Part shown: positions 5,357-12,430 of the stretch, one piece after another | How the letters are laid out: every line of letters begins with the position of its first letter | How positions within the stretch are numbered: position 1 is the stretch's first letter | Origin: Gemmatimonas sp. | GTDB taxonomy: Bacteria; Gemmatimonadota; Gemmatimonadetes; Gemmatimonadales; Gemmatimonadaceae | DNA: 12,815 bases | Direction of reading: 5' to 3' | NCBI RefSeq assembly: GCF_031426495.1 | Contig: NZ_JANPLK010000094.1 | Coordinates: 1-12,815 of the forward strand | Notes under the pieces: model-generated | Told to the model about the DNA's origin: nothing | Seen by the model: only the letters and a program-made list of their open reading frames with translations | Databases searched by the model: none | Program-made: the position numbers and the translations under genes

Positions 5357-7135
5357 ATGGATTGCCGCTCCGCCGCCTTCGCCCTGACGCAGATCGCTAC
5401 GCTCCTCGAGTTGCACGACGAGGATCGGTTTTCGGTGCGAGCGATGCAGACCGCCGCACGAGTCGTGGCATCGCATGGTGAGACGGATCTCGGTCAGGCG
5501 ATGGCGCGCGACTTGGCGGCGGAGGATGTGATTGCGCCGGCGGCCATCGAGGTGCTGCGTGATCTCGCGATGAGCAACGGCTCGGCCCTGCTGGAGCGAC
5601 TCCAGGAAGAGACGCCCGAGGGCTTGCTGGAGATGTTGCGCGTGCCCGGGTTGGGGCCGTCGCGCATCCGCTCCATCCACGACGGCCTGCACATCGACTC
5701 GCTGCTGGATCTCGAATTGGCGGCGCGCGATGGACGGCTGGCCGAGTTGCCGAAGTTCGGCGCCAAGACGGCGGAGAAGATCCTCAAGGGCATCGCCGAT
5801 TTGCGCGCGACCGGCGCCTACGTGCTCTGGCAACATGGTCGTGCCGAGGCCGAGCGGATTGCCGAGGCGATTCGCGCCAATCCGGACGTGTTGCGGCTCG
5901 AGATCGCGGGCTCGATCCGTCGCCGTATGGAGATCGTGCGTGACGTGGACGTGGTGTGCGCGGTACGGGGCAGCCCCAGCGTGGTGGCCGCATCGTTCGC
6001 GCAGCTGCGTGGGGTGAAGGAAGTGCTGGGCGGCGGTGGCCGCACGCTGTCGCTGCGCCTGGAAGACGGTGTGCGCGTGGACGTGCACTGCGTGCGTCCG
6101 GAACAGTTCGCGCTGGCGCTCTGGCGCGCCACGGGCAGCAGCGCGCACGTAAAGCAGATCACCGAGCGCGCGGCAGGGCTGGGCTTTGTGCTGGCGGGCG
6201 ACGAACTGCGCGATCGTGACGGCGCACTGGTGTCGATTCCCGACGAGCCCGCGCTGTATGCGCGACTGGGCTTGGCGTACGTGGTGCCCGAACAGCGCGA
6301 AGCGATGGGCGAGGTGGAGGCCGCTGCACGCGGCCCGTTCCCCACGCTGATCACCGAGGCGGACTTGGTGGGTGCCCTGCACTGTCATTCGCAGTACAGC
6401 GACGGCGGCGCCACTATCAGCGACATGGCCAACGCGGCGCGGGCGCGTGGACTGCGCTATCTGGGCGTCTCGGATCACTCGCAGTCGAACACCTACGCCG
6501 GTGGCCTGGCACGCGATGCAATTCTGCGACAGCACGATGAGATCGATGCGCTGAATGCGCACTATGTGGCGCAGGGAATCGGGTTCCGCGTGCTCAAGGG
6601 CATCGAGGCGGACATCCTGCCCTGCGGTCGCGTGGACTACGATGCGGCGTTTCTCGATCGCTTCGACTTCGTGATCGGGTCGGTGCACTCGCGCTACGGC
6701 ATGAACGAGCGGCAGATGACGGACCGCGTGCTCAAGGCCCTCGACGATCCGCATCTCACGATCCTCGGCCATCCCACCGGCCGCCTGCTGCTCACGCGCG
6801 AACCGTACGCGATCGACATCGCGGCGATCATCGAGAAGGCCGGCGCCGTAGGCGTGGCGGTGGAGCTCAACGCTGATCCGCACCGTCTCGACATCGACTG
6901 GCGGGCGTGCCGCATAGCGCAGGAGAAGGGCGCGCTGGTGAGCATCGGCCCCGACGCCCATTCCCCGCAAGGGTTCGAGCACCTCGAACTCGGCATCGCG
7001 AGCGCACGGAAAGGCTGGCTCACACCGGCCAACGTGCTGAACACGCGTACCGCCGACGAAGTGTTGGCGTTCGCACGCGCGCGCCGTGGAGGCGTGGCCT
7101 CGACGTTGCCGCCGCTACGTGTGATGCAGGGCTGA
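5357..7135 (+). CDS. DNA polymerase/3'-5' exonuclease PolX
   Basis: The 592-residue product is a bacterial family X DNA polymerase, a gap-filling base-excision-repair enzyme, fused to a PHP nuclease domain. Residues 1-150 form the 8-kDa and fingers region with helix-hairpin-helix motifs at 94-109 (VPGLGPSRI) and 131-143 (LPKFGAKTAEKIL). The polymerase palm has GSIRRRMEIVRDVDVV with catalytic D196 and D198, and D242 in RVDVHCV. The C-terminal PHP domain (about 336-575) keeps its metal ligands: H342/H344 (LHCHSQYSDG), D373/H374, E417, H444, H472 (GHPTGRL) and D533/H535 (GPDAHS). Length matches the family (about 570-590). The segment near 42-72, where other PolX proteins carry a GIG-type hairpin, lacks that motif. 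The stop overlaps the start of nth by one base (TGATG), so the two are translated together. Confidence 0.95.
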   Translation: MDCRSAAFALTQIATLLELHDEDRFSVRAMQTAARVVASHGETDLGQAMARDLAAEDVIAPAAIEVLRDLAMSNGSALLERLQEETPEGLLEMLRVPGLGPSRIRSIHDGLHIDSLLDLELAARDGRLAELPKFGAKTAEKILKGIADLRATGAYVLWQHGRAEAERIAEAIRANPDVLRLEIAGSIRRRMEIVRDVDVVCAVRGSPSVVAASFAQLRGVKEVLGGGGRTLSLRLEDGVRVDVHCVRPEQFALALWRATGSSAHVKQITERAAGLGFVLAGDELRDRDGALVSIPDEPALYARLGLAYVVPEQREAMGEVEAAARGPFPTLITEADLVGALHCHSQYSDGGATISDMANAARARGLRYLGVSDHSQSNTYAGGLARDAILRQHDEIDALNAHYVAQGIGFRVLKGIEADILPCGRVDYDAAFLDRFDFVIGSVHSRYGMNERQMTDRVLKALDDPHLTILGHPTGRLLLTREPYAIDIAAIIEKAGAVGVAVELNADPHRLDIDWRACRIAQEKGALVSIGPDAHSPQGFEHLELGIASARKGWLTPANVLNTRTADEVLAFARARRGGVASTLPPLRVMQG

Positions 7136-7854
7136 TGGCGGCACGCAAGACCACGAAGACTTACGGGCAGAAGCCGTCGCAGCGCGCGGCGCTGGTCTCG
7201 CGGTCACCGAAAACGAAAGCGAACAAGTTGGCTATCGCCACGGTCGTGCTGGAGCGCCTGAAGGCCGAGTATCCTGATGCGCATTGCGAACTGGACTATC
7301 GCAATCCGTTCGAGCTGTTATGCGCCACAATTCTCTCGGCGCAGTGCACGGATGTGCGCGTGAACATGGTCACGCCGGTGCTGTTTGCGCGCTATCCGAA
7401 TGCCGAGTCGCTGAGTGTCGCGCGGCAAGAGGACGTGGAGGAGATCGTGCGCACCACCGGGTTCTTTCGCGCGAAAGCGAAGAGCCTGATCGGCATGGGC
7501 ACGATGCTGGTGGACCGTTTTGGTGGCGAGGTACCGCGCACGGTGGCCGAGCTGGTGCCGCTACCAGGGGTTGGGCGCAAGACGGCGAATGTGGTGCTGG
7601 GCAATGCGTTCGGCATCAACGAGGGCATCGTGGTAGACACGCACGTGCAACGGCTGGCGCGACGCTTGGGGCTCACGCGTGAAGCCGACCCGATCGGGAT
7701 TGAAAAGGCGCTGATGCCGCTGTTTCCACGAGAGGACTGGGCGCTGCTCAGCCACTTGTTGATTTGGCACGGACGACGGCGGTGCTTCGCGCGGAAACCA
7801 GAATGCGCGGCGTGCGTGGTGAGAGAGGTCTGTCCGAGTTGCGAGGCTGTTTGA
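7135..7854 (+). CDS. Endonuclease III (DNA glycosylase/AP lyase)
   Basis: The 239-residue product is the base-excision-repair enzyme that removes oxidised pyrimidines and nicks abasic sites. The helix-hairpin-helix LPGVGRKTANVVLGNAFG carries the catalytic lysine K149, and the catalytic aspartate is D168 in IVVDTHVQR. The C-terminal iron-sulfur site is complete: C217-x6-C224-x2-C227-x5-C233. Against the usual ~210 residues there is an N-terminal extension of about 30 Lys/Arg-rich residues. The ATG at 7135 shares its A with the polX stop codon, so translation is probably coupled. The open frame reaches back to 6907, but that part lies inside polX and is rejected. PolX fills short gaps, so the pair forms a plausible base-excision-repair unit. 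The gene ends just before the 16-bp repeats. Confidence 0.96.
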   Translation: MAARKTTKTYGQKPSQRAALVSRSPKTKANKLAIATVVLERLKAEYPDAHCELDYRNPFELLCATILSAQCTDVRVNMVTPVLFARYPNAESLSVARQEDVEEIVRTTGFFRAKAKSLIGMGTMLVDRFGGEVPRTVAELVPLPGVGRKTANVVLGNAFGINEGIVVDTHVQRLARRLGLTREADPIGIEKALMPLFPREDWALLSHLLIWHGRRRCFARKPECAACVVREVCPSCEAV

Positions 7855-7866
7855 ACGGCTAGGGAC

Positions 7867-7898
7867 GCTAAGAGTCAACAGCGCTAAGAGTAAACGGC
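7867..7898 (-). repeat. Two 16-bp tandem repeat units, left copy
   Basis: Two head-to-tail 16-mers, GCTAAGAGTCAACAGC and GCTAAGAGTAAACGGC, begin 12 bases after the nth stop. They are the reverse complement of the unit repeated six times at 8386-8481. The two arrays therefore face each other across the VOC gene. They differ from the right-hand units by only a few substitutions. Confidence 0.85.
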
Positions 7899-7952
7899 GA
7901 AACTGGCTTTGGGCGGTGGGCTTGACCGGCGAGCATTCCGACGAGGGCAGCG

Positions 7953-7966
7953 GCCACGATCGTGGC
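7953..7966. other. 14-bp perfect palindrome between convergent genes
   Basis: GCCACGATCGTGGC is self-complementary over 14 bases. It lies in the 135-base gap between nth (+) and the VOC gene (-). It has no T-run, so it is not a classical terminator. A protein-binding site or chance in GC-rich DNA are both possible. Confidence 0.35.
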
Positions 7967-7989
7967 ATGGCCGAACGTATTGCGGGTGC

Positions 7990-8370
7990 TTACGCCGCTA
8001 CGAGCTGCGTCAACGAGAGCAGATTCCCGTCAGGATCCTTGAACCACGCGACACGCGCTCCCCCGGGTGCCGTCCACACGCCGTCGGCATCCTGCTCCAT
8101 GAAGCCGAAGCGCTCGAACTCCACCCCTCGTGCGCGCAACGCAGCAATAGTGGTCGTCGCGTCGTCAACGTGCCATCCGAGCGACGTGAAGGGATGCGGC
8201 GAGAACTCACGAATCTTCTGCAGTCGCAGAGGCACGCCCGCGAGATCGAACACCAGCGCGAACGGATCGTCGGAGATCAGCCGCAACCCCAACACATCGC
8301 CGTAGAATACCTGTGCGCGCTCGACGTCCGTGATCGCGAGAAATGCCACCGGTTGTGTACTTCCGAGCAT
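7990..8370 (-). CDS. VOC superfamily (glyoxalase/bleomycin-resistance-like) protein
   Basis: The 126-residue product has the single-domain VOC pattern of two beta-alpha-beta-beta-beta units: FLAITDVERAQVFYGDVLGL near the N-terminus and VAWFKDPDGNLLSLTQLV at the C-terminus. The superfamily includes glyoxalase I, dioxygenases and antibiotic-binding proteins. Two usual metal-ligand positions look changed: Phe stands where the first strand often has His, and Ser where DPDGN is usually followed by an x-x-Glu. A metal enzyme role is therefore doubtful, and a binding role is possible. The ATG at 8370 is preferred because GGAGGAG lies just upstream, though the gap is short; a GTG at 8385 is the alternative. 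The gene is bracketed by inverted arrays of a 16-bp repeat, one of which runs up to its leader. The substrate is unknown. Confidence 0.83.
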   Translation of the reverse strand: MLGSTQPVAFLAITDVERAQVFYGDVLGLRLISDDPFALVFDLAGVPLRLQKIREFSPHPFTSLGWHVDDATTTIAALRARGVEFERFGFMEQDADGVWTAPGGARVAWFKDPDGNLLSLTQLVAA

Positions 8371-8385
8371 CACTCCTCCGTTCAC

Positions 8386-8481
8386 GCCGTTAGCTGTTGG
8401 CGCCGTTTGCCGTTCACGCCGTTAACTCTTAGCGCCCCTACTTTTTAGCGCCGTTACTTTTTAGCGCAGTCAACTCTTAGC
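8386..8481 (+). repeat. Array of six 16-bp tandem repeats, right copy
   Basis: Six adjoining 16-base units fill exactly 96 bases with consensus GCCGTTAACTCTTAGC. Good copies are at 8418-8433, 8450-8465 and 8466-8481; the unit at 8402-8417 is the most diverged. CCGTTCACGCCGTTA at 8378-8392 recurs at 8410-8424, exactly two periods away. Two more units lie in reverse orientation at 7867-7898. Since 16 is not a multiple of three, the TAA, TAG and (on the complement) TAA triplets in the unit fall in every frame, so the array stops translation on both strands. It lies between the VOC start and the stop of the collagen-like gene. There are no spacers, so it is not CRISPR. Confidence 0.88.
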
Positions 8482-8500
8482 GCAGCTCATCTGTTGAGTT

Positions 8501-8995
8501 TCACCACATCGCCAGCACGAAGTACCTCCACCCCGTCACCCCATTCACGATCGTCACTCCGGCCGCGCTCGTCCCGACGCCCGTCACGCCGCAGTACACG
8601 TCTTCGTTCGTGACCGGCGTTTGCGTCACCGACAGCCACGTGCGGCCATCGATGCTGATCCAGCAGGCCACGAACGGCAGCTTGTTGTTCGCCACCGCAG
8701 CCGCCGGTAACGGCATCACGAAGGTGCCGCTCAAACTGAAAATGCCGCTGCTCTCGATGCGATTCACGACGCCTGAGGGTCCCTGAGGCCCCGCCGGTCC
8801 CGTGGCGCCCGTTGCTCCAGTGGCACCAGTGGCGCCGGGCGTACCGGGAGCGCCCGGCGTACCGGTCGGACCCGCAGGCCCCGTTGGCCCTGCCGGTCCT
8901 TCCGGGCCCGTGCACGCCGCGAGCACCAGCAGCGACGCCGTGGTGATCAGCGTAGTCACGCGCGAGCGAACGGCAACGAGCAGCGAAGCGGTCAC
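8501..8995 (-). CDS. Collagen-like repeat lipoprotein
   Basis: The 164-residue product starts with a lipoprotein signal peptide ending in the lipobox LAAC, so Cys28 would be lipidated and the protein anchored in a membrane. Immediately after it come 15 uninterrupted Gly-x-y triplets (residues 30-74, first GPE/GPA/GPT types, then four GAT, then GPA-GPQ-GPS), as in collagen triple helices. Residues 75-164 form a C-terminal domain that I do not recognise, with strand-like segments and a pair of cysteines that could bond (in FVACWIS and DVYCGVT). The start is GTG at 8995; GGAG lies seven bases upstream, and the GTG overlaps the TGA of the DUF1501 gene as GTGA, so translation is coupled. As the last gene of the DUF1800-DUF1501 operon it may form a surface stalk related to those exported proteins. 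Confidence 0.85.
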   Translation of the reverse strand: MTASLLVAVRSRVTTLITTASLLVLAACTGPEGPAGPTGPAGPTGTPGAPGTPGATGATGATGATGPAGPQGPSGVVNRIESSGIFSLSGTFVMPLPAAAVANNKLPFVACWISIDGRTWLSVTQTPVTNEDVYCGVTGVGTSAAGVTIVNGVTGWRYFVLAMW

Positions 8996-10281
8996 TTGGT
9001 CACTCCACGAAAGCGTGGTGTATAGTCGGGGAAGATCGCCGACAGATTGCGGTTGTTGAGACGGTTCTGCACCACTTCAGCGAGCACGTCACGCATGTCG
9101 ATCGTGACCTTCAGATCCTGCCCGTCTTCGAGCTGTTCGCGTTCGAGACCGGGCCACTGCGTGATCACCTGTCCGCCGGCGATCGCCTTGCCCATCAGGA
9201 ACATCACGCTGGCGCGGCCGTGATCGGTGCCGAGGCTACCGTTCTCGCGCGCGTTGCGTCCGAATTCGGTAGTCGCAATCAGCGTCACGCGATAATTGAT
9301 CGGCCCCTGCATGAGGTCCTGCCAGAACGCGCCGAGGGCGCTGGCGAATTCCGTCATGTTGTCGGCCAGCACGCCACCGATGGAGCCCTGATTGGCGTGC
9401 GTGTCCCAACCGTTCGCATCGACGTGCGCCGCTTCGAGTCCGATATCACCTTTGATCATCGTGGCGATCGCACGCAAAGCCTGCCCCAGATTGTCGTTGC
9501 GATAGGTGGCGCCGTTGGCCGGGCGATAGCCGTTGAAATCGAGTTTGTTCAGCAGGGCGACCGTCGCCATTCCGTCGATGGCGCTGTCGCGCATCGGCGT
9601 CCAGGCGCCGTTGTAGAGGCGCTGCAGCGCCGCCGTGTTGGGAGACGCTACGCCGAACGAGGCCGGCCGTGGCACCGGCAAGCTCTTGGGCGCACCGGCG
9701 AGTGTGCGTGGCATGCCGTAGGTGATCGACGTGGCACGCATGGGCGCGGTGGCATCGACCGGCGCGCTGGTCGCGAGATGACGGGCCAGCCACCCCGACT
9801 GAATCGTGTAGTCCTCGGGCTTGCCCTGCTCGAGATAGCGCTCGGCCTCGAAGTGCGAACGCGACTTCGTGGCCGACTGTCCGCACGCGTGCACCGCCAG
9901 CAGCTCACCCGACAAGTACGGCGCCATCAACGGCGCCATCGTGCGCGGCAGCATGAAGAACGTGCCGAGCGCGAGTCCGCGGTTGGGCGAGTTGCTGTCG
10001 GGGCGTGGAATCGCGAGCGTGGGGCGCAACGCGTAGTAGGTGGGATCGGCGTAGGGGGCGACGAGCGTTAACCCGTCGGCACCGCCGCGCAGAAACACCG
10101 ACACCAGCACATCGCGCACACCGTCTTCGGATTCGGCGAACTGCACCGACGGCAACCACGACGGCAGCGTGGCCGACGCGGCGCCGATCGAGCCGAGTTC
10201 GAGAAAGCGGCGCCGACTCACGTGTCGGTATTCGTCGCATGCGACATCATCGCGCGGATGAGTCATGGAGTCGGATGACAT
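8992..10281 (-). CDS. DUF1501 protein, Tat-exported
   Basis: The 429-residue product carries a twin-arginine signal near the N-terminus (SRRRFLELG, residues 22-30, then a hydrophobic stretch), so it is probably exported folded. Conserved DUF1501 signatures follow: FLRGGADGL (63-71), SHFEAERYLE (142-151), GWDTHANQG (291-299) and TEFGRNARENGSLGTDHG (338-355). From memory, DUF1501 is grouped with the alkaline phosphatase/sulfatase fold, and these Asp/His-rich motifs would fit metal binding, but its reaction is not established. It lies 10 bases after the DUF1800 gene, its habitual partner in many environmental bacteria. The ATG at 10281 is chosen; 10266 is a second in-frame candidate. The open frame extends back to 10479, but that part lies inside the DUF1800 gene. 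The stop overlaps the collagen-like start by four bases. Confidence 0.92.
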   Translation of the reverse strand: MSSDSMTHPRDDVACDEYRHVSRRRFLELGSIGAASATLPSWLPSVQFAESEDGVRDVLVSVFLRGGADGLTLVAPYADPTYYALRPTLAIPRPDSNSPNRGLALGTFFMLPRTMAPLMAPYLSGELLAVHACGQSATKSRSHFEAERYLEQGKPEDYTIQSGWLARHLATSAPVDATAPMRATSITYGMPRTLAGAPKSLPVPRPASFGVASPNTAALQRLYNGAWTPMRDSAIDGMATVALLNKLDFNGYRPANGATYRNDNLGQALRAIATMIKGDIGLEAAHVDANGWDTHANQGSIGGVLADNMTEFASALGAFWQDLMQGPINYRVTLIATTEFGRNARENGSLGTDHGRASVMFLMGKAIAGGQVITQWPGLEREQLEDGQDLKVTIDMRDVLAEVVQNRLNNRNLSAIFPDYTPRFRGVTK

Positions 10282-10291
10282 CAGCGGACCG

Positions 10292-11845
10292 TCAGTAGAA
10301 CTGGAATTCGGGCGCCATCGTGGCGAGGTGCAGCGCGTCGAGCACGCGACTGCGCGAAATGCCGACGGCGAGCCACGCACGCAGCTCCGCGTCGAGATCG
10401 GCCGACATCTCGCCACCGAAGAGCCGCGAGCGAATCGCGGCCACGACACCGTCGACCGTTGGCGTGGCGAGAAACGCATCGAGATCCACGATCGTCCAGC
10501 CGCCGGTGGTGTTGGCGACCTGCAGCACGGTGTTCACGTTGTTCCACCGGTCGATGATCATTCCCGCCCAGAACTCGGCGCGATCGGGATATCCATCGGG
10601 CGTGGGCCATCCGCCGACACGATGGCCCATCGCTTCGAGCGGGAAGTACAGTCCGTCGAAGTCACGACGCACATCGGCCACCGGTACCGCCCGCGCGCCG
10701 GTGGTGCGCAACGCCGACACCATGAGATGCATGGGCCGCTTCAACTTGGCCGGTGCGCGCATGAGGTTCTCGCGCGAGAGCACGGCGCGGAGGATGGCCT
10801 TGATGTCGCCACCGCTGCGCGTGTACGCCGTGACCACCGCACCGATCTGCGCATCGGTGGGATCGGGGCGCACGAACCAGCGCAGCAGCTTGGCCGCGAT
10901 GAAGCGTTTGGTGGCGGGATGATTCGCCAGCATCGCGGCAAAGGCGATGCCTTCGTCCATGCCCGCTGTGCCGGTGCCAGGCGTGCGCGCCGGAAAGTTC
11001 ATCCCGAACACCGTCTTCGCCTCGAAGTCGTGCAGCTCGGCCTTGTACTGGAAGATGCCCTGCCCATCGACGGACCAGCCGGTGAGCACACGGGCGAGTT
11101 CGCGCACATCGCCCTGCGTGTAGCCGCCATCCCAGCCCACGGAATGCAGCTCCATCAGTTCGCGCGCGTAGTTCTCGTTGATGCCCCACTTCGTGTTCCA
11201 CACCTGGTCGAGATACCAGAGCATCGCCGGGCTGCGCATGCTGGCGTTGATCAAATCACTGACCTTGCCGAGCGCGTGTGGACGAATGACCCGCTGCTCG
11301 TGAAACAGCTTGAGGCTGTACGCGCCATCGATCGGCACGTGGAAGTGGTCGGACCAGAATTCGACCATGCGCTCGAACAGCGTGCGCTCGGAGAGCATGG
11401 CGCGTTCGACCGTCATGCGGCCAAGCGGGCGAATGATCTGGAAGTACGGACTGCCGCTGTCGGCGATGGTCATGGCCTGACGCGGCGTGAGCGCCAGCAG
11501 ATCGCGGTAGGTGGCGGCGAGATAGCGGTCGCTGGCGGTGTCGTCGATGCGCTGCGGGTTGAGCTGCTCCTCGAGGTAGGCCTCGTAGCCGAGCTCGAAG
11601 GCGCGGGCGACTTGGGGGGCGGTGTGGCCGTGCGAGGTCCGGCGCAGCAGCCGGAGCTCGGGCGACGTCCAGAACGCCTGCTGGCCGAGCTGGCTCAGGA
11701 GGCCGCCCAGCCGAGCATTGCGGGTCGAGGGAAGCTGGGCAGCAAGGGGAGCCGGGGCGAGTGCGGCCCCGGCCGAGGCCAAAACGGCCCCGCTGGCGGC
11801 GGCGCCGAGCCCCGTCTTCAACCATTCCCGGCGGTTGGTCTTCAT
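10292..11845 (-). CDS. DUF1800 protein, Tat-exported
   Basis: The 517-residue product starts with a twin-arginine signal (NRREWLKTG, residues 4-12) and a long Ala-rich hydrophobic stretch ending near 34-38 (LAAQ), so it is probably exported by the Tat system. The mature part is a DUF1800 protein: FWSDHFHV (163-170), NENYARELMELHSVG (223-237), ARVLTGW (251-257) and a C-terminal PEFQFY typical of the family. The biochemical function is not established. The family is nearly always next to DUF1501, as here. The gene is first in the operon. Its promoter has TTGACA, 18 bases, GATACT, seven bases, ATG, so the message is probably leaderless. It diverges from the cyclophilin gene at 11941. Confidence 0.93.
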   Translation of the reverse strand: MKTNRREWLKTGLGAAASGAVLASAGAALAPAPLAAQLPSTRNARLGGLLSQLGQQAFWTSPELRLLRRTSHGHTAPQVARAFELGYEAYLEEQLNPQRIDDTASDRYLAATYRDLLALTPRQAMTIADSGSPYFQIIRPLGRMTVERAMLSERTLFERMVEFWSDHFHVPIDGAYSLKLFHEQRVIRPHALGKVSDLINASMRSPAMLWYLDQVWNTKWGINENYARELMELHSVGWDGGYTQGDVRELARVLTGWSVDGQGIFQYKAELHDFEAKTVFGMNFPARTPGTGTAGMDEGIAFAAMLANHPATKRFIAAKLLRWFVRPDPTDAQIGAVVTAYTRSGGDIKAILRAVLSRENLMRAPAKLKRPMHLMVSALRTTGARAVPVADVRRDFDGLYFPLEAMGHRVGGWPTPDGYPDRAEFWAGMIIDRWNNVNTVLQVANTTGGWTIVDLDAFLATPTVDGVVAAIRSRLFGGEMSADLDAELRAWLAVGISRSRVLDALHLATMAPEFQFY

Positions 11846-11852
11846 GGCAGCG

Positions 11853-11882
11853 AGTATCCTACCCGACGGGCTGCTCTGTCAA
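11853..11882 (-). promoter_or_regulatory. Promoter of the DUF1800-DUF1501-collagen operon
   Basis: On the minus strand a perfect -35 TTGACA (11882-11877) is followed by 18 bases and the -10-like GATACT (11858-11853), which ends seven bases before the ATG at 11845. This is the only clear two-box promoter in the window. The start of transcription would fall at or next to the start codon. Confidence 0.65.
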
Positions 11883-11940
11883 TGCGCGGGGATCGCATTA
11901 GTTTTCCCGTCTTCACACCCAATAGGATCCAGGAGACACA

Positions 11941-12411
11941 GTGGCCAAGCTGGCAACGTTCGAGACCACCAAGGGGACCCTTGTCGCCGAGTTGTATCCG
12001 GCCGAGGCGCCCAAGACCGTAGAGAATTTCGAGAAGCTCGCGAATCAGGGGTTCTATGATGGCGTGAAGTTCCATCGCGTGATCGATGAATTCGTGGTGC
12101 AGGGCGGCGACCCGTACTCACGCGATCTGCCCGCGGGCGATCGTCGCGTCGGCACGGGCGGCCCGGGCTGGCAGATTCCGTGCGAAACGGCCGGGAACCC
12201 GCACAAGCACGAAGTGGGGGCGCTGTCGATGGCACATGCCGGCAAGAACACCGGTGGCAGCCAGTTCTTCATCGTGCTGAGCGAGGCGAACACGCGCCAC
12301 CTGAACGGCGTGCACACGGTATTCGGCAAGGTCACGACGGGGCTCGAGTTCCTGCCCTCGATTGTGGCGAATGATGGCATGGTCTCGGTGCGCGTCACCG
12401 ACGCCGACTGA
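11941..12411 (+). CDS. Cyclophilin-type peptidyl-prolyl cis-trans isomerase
   Basis: The 156-residue product speeds proline isomerisation during folding. The cyclophilin core is intact: FHRVIDEFVVQGGDP with catalytic Arg46 and Gln54 (residues 44-58), SMAHAGKNTGGSQFFI (96-111), and LNGVHTVFGKV (121-131). An insert after GGDP (about 59-92, including GTGGPGWQIPCE and NPHKHEVGALS) resembles that of other bacterial cyclophilins. There is no signal peptide, so it is cytoplasmic. The start is GTG at 11941 with AGGAG (11931-11935) five bases upstream. The message therefore has a leader, unlike most first genes here. A small membrane protein follows after 19 bases. Confidence 0.94.
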   Translation: MAKLATFETTKGTLVAELYPAEAPKTVENFEKLANQGFYDGVKFHRVIDEFVVQGGDPYSRDLPAGDRRVGTGGPGWQIPCETAGNPHKHEVGALSMAHAGKNTGGSQFFIVLSEANTRHLNGVHTVFGKVTTGLEFLPSIVANDGMVSVRVTDAD

Positions 12412-12430
12412 CTTTCTCCGGAGATCTGAG

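Noticed and set aside
5309..6982. A 557-codon open frame on the minus strand opposite polX
   Set aside because: It is antisense to a protein with intact polymerase and PHP motifs. Its translation is rich in His, Arg and Gln and resembles no family; long antisense frames are common in high-GC genes.
6907..7134. N-terminal extension of endonuclease III within polX
   Set aside because: The added 76 residues are an Arg-rich out-of-frame reading of the PHP domain. The start overlapping the polX stop at 7135 fits the family length.
8386..8481. CRISPR-like array
   Set aside because: The 16-base units adjoin each other without unique spacers, and no cas gene is near, so this is a tandem repeat.
9220..10071. 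A 283-codon plus-strand frame opposite DUF1501
   Set aside because: It is antisense to the conserved DUF1501 motifs, and its Arg-rich composition is that of a shadow frame.
10265..12022. A 585-codon open frame on the plus strand opposite DUF1800
   Set aside because: It runs antisense to a clear DUF1800 gene, through its promoter and into the cyclophilin gene. Composition is typical of a shadow frame.
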